Below are positions 7,290 to 8,510 of a stretch of DNA of 8,510 bases, piece by piece. The DNA lies in NCBI GenBank assembly GCA_009705235.1, contig WLCR01000039.1, positions 1-8,510 on the forward strand, in the 5' to 3' direction. This stretch comes from Actinomycetota bacterium. Its GTDB lineage: Bacteria > Actinomycetota > Actinomycetes > Nanopelagicales > Nanopelagicaceae. Each line of letters starts with the position of its first letter. Position 1 is the first letter of the stretch. Below the pieces are notes generated by a model that was not told the DNA's origin, searched no databases, and saw nothing but the letters and a program-made list of their open reading frames with translations. The position numbers and the translations under genes were made by a program.

Positions 7290-8147
7290 TTTAACGAGAT
7301 CTAGCGCAAGGGTTGAAAGTGCAACCCAAATTATCAAGAAACCAATCCAACGCGCGGTCGGCATATCTTCGTGTCGAACCCATACACCAACTGAAAATTG
7401 CAAAGTGGGCGTGATGTATTGCAGCAATCCAATAGTTGTAAAGGGCAATCGATTAGTCGAACCATTAAACAACAGCAGCGGAATCGCAGTTACTGCTCCA
7501 GCGCTCATCAATAAAAGGGTCAAACCCCAAGAATGTCCAAACTGTCCCGTGCCCTGATTACCTATATAAATCAGGTATCCCAGGTAGAAAAAGGCTGAAA
7601 TCAAAGTTTCAATCGCTAATCCTTCGAGCGCCCCAAGTCCTAATTGCTTCTTAATCAGGCCATAGCTTCCCCAGGAAATTGCAAGTGCCAGTGCAATCCA
7701 CGGTAAGCGACCGTAATCAATTGTTAAAACTAAAACGCCGATACTGGCAACTGCCACCGCCACCCACTGCAGTGGACGCATCTTTTCTTTTAGCAAAATT
7801 ACGCCGAATCCAATGATGATCAAAGGATTTATGTAATACCCCAGTGATGCTTCAACAACATGGCCGTTATTAGTTGCCCAGATATACACCAACCAATTAA
7901 TAGAAATCAAGAGTGAAGTCAGGAATAATCGAATCGTGATTTTGGGTTGCTTCAATGTTGCGAGTGTTGATTTTAAAGCCTTAGTTGCGGCAAGAACTAT
8001 GAAACAAAATACTAGAGTCCAGACAGCCCGGTGCGAAACGATTTCGAGTGCGTTAGCTGGTTCTAGCAAAGGCCAATATAAAGGGAATGCACCCCATAAA
8101 GAGTATGCACTTATTCCGAATAAGAGGCCGAGCTTATTTTTACTCAA
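7257..8147 (-). CDS. rarD: RarD-like permease of the EamA/drug-metabolite transporter superfamily
   Basis: Inner-membrane permease of the DMT superfamily, RarD subfamily. The substrate is not established; the name comes from a predicted chloramphenicol-sensitivity protein, and drug transport should not be assumed. The 296 residues equal the usual RarD length, and about ten hydrophobic segments form two five-helix halves. Diagnostic stretches: YSLWGAFPLYW (15-25), EIVSHRAVW (35-43), NWLVYIWATN (84-93), ASLGYYINPL (100-109) and LLQYITPTLQF (241-251). The start is TTG at 8147, directly after the TAA of yajQ and in the same frame; no ATG or GTG exists in the first 19 codons and no Shine-Dalgarno sequence is visible, so coupling to yajQ is likely. 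The last ten codons and the stop are antisense to the end of the polyprenyl synthase gene. Family call is strong; function is uncertain. Confidence 0.93.
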   Translation of the reverse strand: MSKNKLGLLFGISAYSLWGAFPLYWPLLEPANALEIVSHRAVWTLVFCFIVLAATKALKSTLATLKQPKITIRLFLTSLLISINWLVYIWATNNGHVVEASLGYYINPLIIIGFGVILLKEKMRPLQWVAVAVASIGVLVLTIDYGRLPWIALALAISWGSYGLIKKQLGLGALEGLAIETLISAFFYLGYLIYIGNQGTGQFGHSWGLTLLLMSAGAVTAIPLLLFNGSTNRLPFTTIGLLQYITPTLQFSVGVWVRHEDMPTARWIGFLIIWVALSTLALDLVKSSRSVNNSVA

Positions 8148-8510
8148 TTATCTAAAGTTCGTGAATTGAACTGCAAAGTCCCAGCCACCATCTTTGACCA
8201 TCGCCATGGTTACTTGAAGATCATCACGACTCTTTGATGTCACACGTAATTCATCTCCCTGAATCTGAGTCTTTACAGATTTTGGGCCCTCATCACGAAT
8301 CATCTTTGCGATCTTCTTGGCATTTTCTGTTGAAATACCTTCCTTTAGAGGAGCCACAATTTTGTAGATCTTTCCTGATAACTGTGGTTCGCCTGCATCA
8401 AGGTGCTTCAATGAAACACCTCGCTTAATCATCTTGTCTTTTACAACGTCTAACGCTGCTTTTGCACGCTCTTCTGTACCTGCTTCGATCAAGACTTTTT
8501 CACCTTCAAG
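8148..8510 (-). CDS. yajQ: YajQ-family nucleotide-binding protein, C-terminal 120 residues (5' end outside window)
   Basis: Member of the YajQ (UPF0234) family, small cytosolic proteins with two ferredoxin-like domains. Family members bind nucleotides or RNA, and a Xanthomonas homologue is reported to bind cyclic di-GMP; the role here is unknown. The visible part spans the end of the first domain ([21 protein letters not shown]), then [34 protein letters not shown], and the highly conserved [17 protein letters not shown] and FAVQFTNFR end. The full protein is normally about 160 residues, so about 40 are missing upstream. The frame stays open to the window edge; the TTG at 8492 is an internal leucine codon rather than a start, since homologous sequence continues through it. 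Its TAA stop is immediately followed by the rarD start. Any promoter for the unit lies outside the window. Confidence 0.94.
   Translation of the reverse strand, partial: LEGEKVLIEAGTEERAKAALDVVKDKMIKRGVSLKHLDAGEPQLSGKIYKIVAPLKEGISTENAKKIAKMIRDEGPKSVKTQIQGDELRVTSKSRDDLQVTMAMVKDGGWDFAVQFTNFR

Noticed and set aside
7279..7301. GATCT/AGATC inverted repeat near the convergent gene ends as a terminator
   Set aside because: A 5-bp stem with a 13-base loop and no U-run on either strand is too weak to call.
7273..7557. 94-codon + strand open frame after the polyprenyl synthase
   Set aside because: It is antisense to the C-terminal half of rarD, whose protein has clear family motifs; no ribosome site or recognisable protein sequence.
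7764..7775. Perfect 12-bp palindrome CCACTGCAGTGG
   Set aside because: It lies inside conserved rarD coding sequence, is single-copy as far as I can see and has no T-tract or promoter context; probably chance.
1..8510. Mobile elements, CRISPR, tRNA/rRNA, toxin-antitoxin or defence genes, or an undescribed multi-gene system
   Set aside because: Every base but two is accounted for by recognised housekeeping or transporter families; no direct repeats, transposase motifs or RNA gene signatures were seen.

Overview
The window is the distal end of a bacterial NADH dehydrogenase (respiratory complex I) operon on the + strand: the 3' end of nuoI, then complete nuoJ, nuoK, nuoL, nuoM and nuoN. A long-chain polyprenyl diphosphate synthase gene follows directly. 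A second, convergent two-gene unit lies on the - strand: a YajQ-family gene (cut by the right edge) followed by a rarD-like EamA/DMT permease gene.

The organism looks like a low-GC actinobacterium. The proteins carry actinobacterial variants of the Nuo subunits: the GVYARHNAVD...ALLPDGTP tail of NuoJ, LDKVGTFGMIR in NuoM, the ALPGSEEER insert and RRRRLASQEAALKYF in NuoN. The DNA, however, is AT-leaning, with many A/T third positions, rather than GC-rich as in Streptomyces or Mycobacterium. Together with the extreme packing this suggests a streamlined planktonic lineage such as the freshwater acI group (Nanopelagicales). That placement is an inference and was not tested by search.

Layout: nuoI (1-288, partial), nuoJ (289-1080), nuoK (1081-1380), nuoL (1383-3275), nuoM (3275-4783), nuoN (4783-6300), polyprenyl synthase (6300-7289), then on the - strand rarD (8147-7257) and yajQ (8510-8148, partial). 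Junctions on the + strand are 0, 0, +2, -1, -1 and -1 bases. The - strand junction is 0 bases, and the two units overlap tail-to-tail by 33 bp. Only two bases (1381-1382) are outside a gene.

How it fits together: NuoI carries Fe-S clusters in the peripheral arm that pass electrons toward quinone. NuoJ, K, L, M and N are membrane-arm subunits; L, M and N are antiporter-like proton channels, and every key charged residue I looked for is present. The polyprenyl synthase probably makes the isoprenoid tail of menaquinone, the likely electron acceptor of this complex. RarD and YajQ have no evident link to respiration.

No undescribed system, mobile element, CRISPR array, RNA gene, convincing terminator or promoter was found. 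The points worth a second look concern gene packing, translational coupling and the convergent overlap. No gene-free stretch above 300 bases exists here.
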